Positions 33,488-34,795 of a stretch of DNA of 34,795 nt are shown piece by piece. The notes beneath the pieces are model-generated. The model did not search any database. It saw only the letters and a program-made list of their open reading frames with translations, and was not told the DNA's origin. Location: contig DAIDLI010000083.1 of assembly GCA_027449545.1 (NCBI GenBank), positions 1 through 34,795 of the forward strand, written 5' to 3'. Both the position numbers and the translations under genes were made by a program. Positions within the stretch are counted from its first letter, which is position 1. Each line of letters opens with the position of its first letter. The DNA comes from Acidobacteriaceae bacterium (lineage in GTDB: Bacteria > Acidobacteriota > Terriglobia > Terriglobales > Acidobacteriaceae).

Positions 33488-34795
33488 ATGCCAGGTCCAG
33501 AATGCACGCATCCTCTGTCTCTACCGCTCGCGCGGCGTCTTGTTCTTGCCGGGGCGGTGCTGCTCTCTGTCGCGCCGTTCCTGTACGCCGGGGGACCGAG
33601 AGCGATCGCCGGCGTCAGCTCTTTCGATCCCGCCGTAGTGGGCCACCCGGTTGTGTGGCCCAACGGTCAGGTCAGGTACTACGTCGATCAAGGCCCCCTC
33701 AGCGCCTCTATCAGCAACCGGCAGGCCGTGGCCATGGTCGATGCCGCGGCCGCGCTGTGGAATGCGATTCCCACCGCCGCCATTGCGCTGGCCGACAGCG
33801 GCCCGCTCAATGAAGATGTCAGCGGCGTCAACATCCTCGCCGATTCCGCCGGCAAGATCACCGCGCCCTCCGATGTGACCTCGTCGGCCACGGCTTATCC
33901 GGTCGCCGTGATCTTCGATCAGGATGGAGCGGTGATCGACGCCCTCTTCGGCGCTACCGCCAGCCAGCCCACCTCCTGCCAGGACAACGCAGCCTTTGTG
34001 TGGGCAGACAACATCACCCCCGAGGCCACCTATGCCCACGCCGTCATCCTGCTCAACGGCCGCTGTGCCGATGCCGAGGGCATGGACAGGATGCAGTTCG
34101 AAGTGGAGCGCGCCTTCGGCCAAGTCCTCGGCCTGGATTTCTCCCAGGTGAATCCCGGCGCCGACCGCAACGGCGAGCCCGGCGGCACGGACGGCTGGCC
34201 GGTGATGCAGCCGCTCAGCGGTCTCTGCGGCTCTTCCGGCGGCGTCTGCATCTCCACTCCCTCCGCGCTGCGCTTCGATGATGTGGCCGCGGCGAGCCGG
34301 CTCTATCCGGTCACGGCGGCGAATCAGGCCGGCTTTCCCGGCAAGCAGATCACCGCCGCCAACACCATCTCCATCCAGGGCACGGTCTCCTTTGTCAGCG
34401 GCTACGGAATGCAGGGCGTGAACGTGGTCGCGCGCCCGCTCGACGCCAAGGGCGCTCCGCTCTACCAGTACACGGTAACTGCGGTCTCGGGCGCGCTCTT
34501 CAGCGGCAAGCATGGCAACCCGGTGACCGGCTGGAACGACAGCAGCGGCAATCCTCTCTCCATGTGGGGCTCGACCGATCCCGCCCAGCAGGGATTCTTC
34601 GATCTCAGCGGCATCCCGCTGCCGCCGGGCATGAGCGCGGCGGACTATCAGATCAGCTTCGAGCCCATCGGCCCGCTCTACACCCTCGGCGATTCCGTAG
34701 GGCCCTACAGCGATGGGCAGGTCGCACCCTCGGGCACGCTCGCGCCGGTTACGCTGCGTGGTCTCTCCGCCGGCGCAGCGCAGACGCTCACGATC
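33488..34795 (+). CDS. Secreted metallopeptidase-like protein with lost zinc motif (3' end beyond window)
   Basis: The frame is open from ATG 33488 to the last base (436 codons, no stop). A signal or anchor lies at about 17-34 (RRLVLAGAVLLSVAPFLYA). The region 55-100 (VVWPNGQVRYYVDQG, AAAALWNAIPTAAI) resembles the N-terminal half of a matrixin-type metallopeptidase domain. Where such enzymes have H-E-x-x-H-x-x-G-x-x-H, the sequence has RAFGQVLGLDFSQ at 208-220; aligned with the usual HEFGHxLGLDHSQ this replaces all three His and the catalytic Glu. A beta-sandwich, carboxypeptidase regulatory-like segment follows (ISIQGTVSFVSGYGMQGVNVVARP). A GAGG ribosome site precedes the ATG. It is likely an inactive, binding-type relative; what it binds is unknown. 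Confidence 0.63.
   Translation, partial: MPGPECTHPLSLPLARRLVLAGAVLLSVAPFLYAGGPRAIAGVSSFDPAVVGHPVVWPNGQVRYYVDQGPLSASISNRQAVAMVDAAAALWNAIPTAAIALADSGPLNEDVSGVNILADSAGKITAPSDVTSSATAYPVAVIFDQDGAVIDALFGATASQPTSCQDNAAFVWADNITPEATYAHAVILLNGRCADAEGMDRMQFEVERAFGQVLGLDFSQVNPGADRNGEPGGTDGWPVMQPLSGLCGSSGGVCISTPSALRFDDVAAASRLYPVTAANQAGFPGKQITAANTISIQGTVSFVSGYGMQGVNVVARPLDAKGAPLYQYTVTAVSGALFSGKHGNPVTGWNDSSGNPLSMWGSTDPAQQGFFDLSGIPLPPGMSAADYQISFEPIGPLYTLGDSVGPYSDGQVAPSGTLAPVTLRGLSAGAAQTLTI

Noticed and set aside
33418-33813. A 131-codon frame after the POTRA-repeat gene
   Set aside because: It overlaps the longer frame from 33488, which has a signal peptide, a ribosome site and protein-like composition up to the window end.
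1-34795. tRNA or rRNA genes, CRISPR arrays, integrases, insertion sequences
   Set aside because: None was recognised on either strand by eye; a covariance-model scan would settle small RNAs.

Overview
The window is a GC-rich bacterial chromosome segment that fits an acidobacterium, probably class Terriglobia (subdivision 1). That placement is inference. It rests on a sulfite-reduction (dsr) gene cluster of the kind reported from peatland Acidobacteriota, an envelope protein of BON plus glycine-zipper type, and short hairpin repeats between ordinary housekeeping genes. No rRNA, tRNA, CRISPR array, transposase or phage gene was seen.

Region 1 (1-5659, + strand) is the end of a dissimilatory sulfite reductase cluster. 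It holds the C-terminal part of dsrK, then dsrJ, dsrO, dsrP, a uroporphyrinogen-III methyltransferase gene, a small winged-helix gene best read as dsrD, and dsrN (CbiA/CobB-like, siroheme amidation). DsrMKJOP passes electrons from the quinone pool towards DsrC. The methyltransferase and DsrN serve the siroheme cofactor of DsrAB. Genes overlap or lie within about 30 bp, so this is one operon. dsrAB, dsrC and dsrM must lie outside the window.

Region 2 (5696-10562, - strand) holds TCA genes: citrate synthase after a complex II operon in the order A-C-D-B, whose flavoprotein subunit looks more like fumarate reductase than E. coli SdhA. Region 3 (10808-15984) holds a hydroxypyruvate isomerase-like TIM barrel, a large UPF0182 membrane protein, and a divergent FAD monooxygenase.

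Region 4 (16014-25735, - strand) is housekeeping: mannose-1-phosphate guanylyltransferase, an aminotransferase, coaD, pyruvate kinase, a YihY-type membrane protein, malQ and a PpiD-like foldase. Region 5 (25962-31966) holds the BON/glycine-zipper protein, an AhpD-like protein, a possible 50-residue membrane protein, phosphoglucose isomerase, an HD hydrolase and phosphomannose isomerase. Pgi, ManA and ManC cover most of the route from glucose-6-phosphate to GDP-mannose; phosphomannomutase is not here.

Region 6 (32115-34795, + strand) has two secreted or envelope proteins. One appears to be four POTRA-like repeats without a beta-barrel. The other is cut by the window end and resembles a zinc metallopeptidase in which every zinc ligand and the catalytic Glu of the expected motif are replaced. 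Intergenic gaps carry hairpin repeats; two share a frame and differ by compensatory stem changes.
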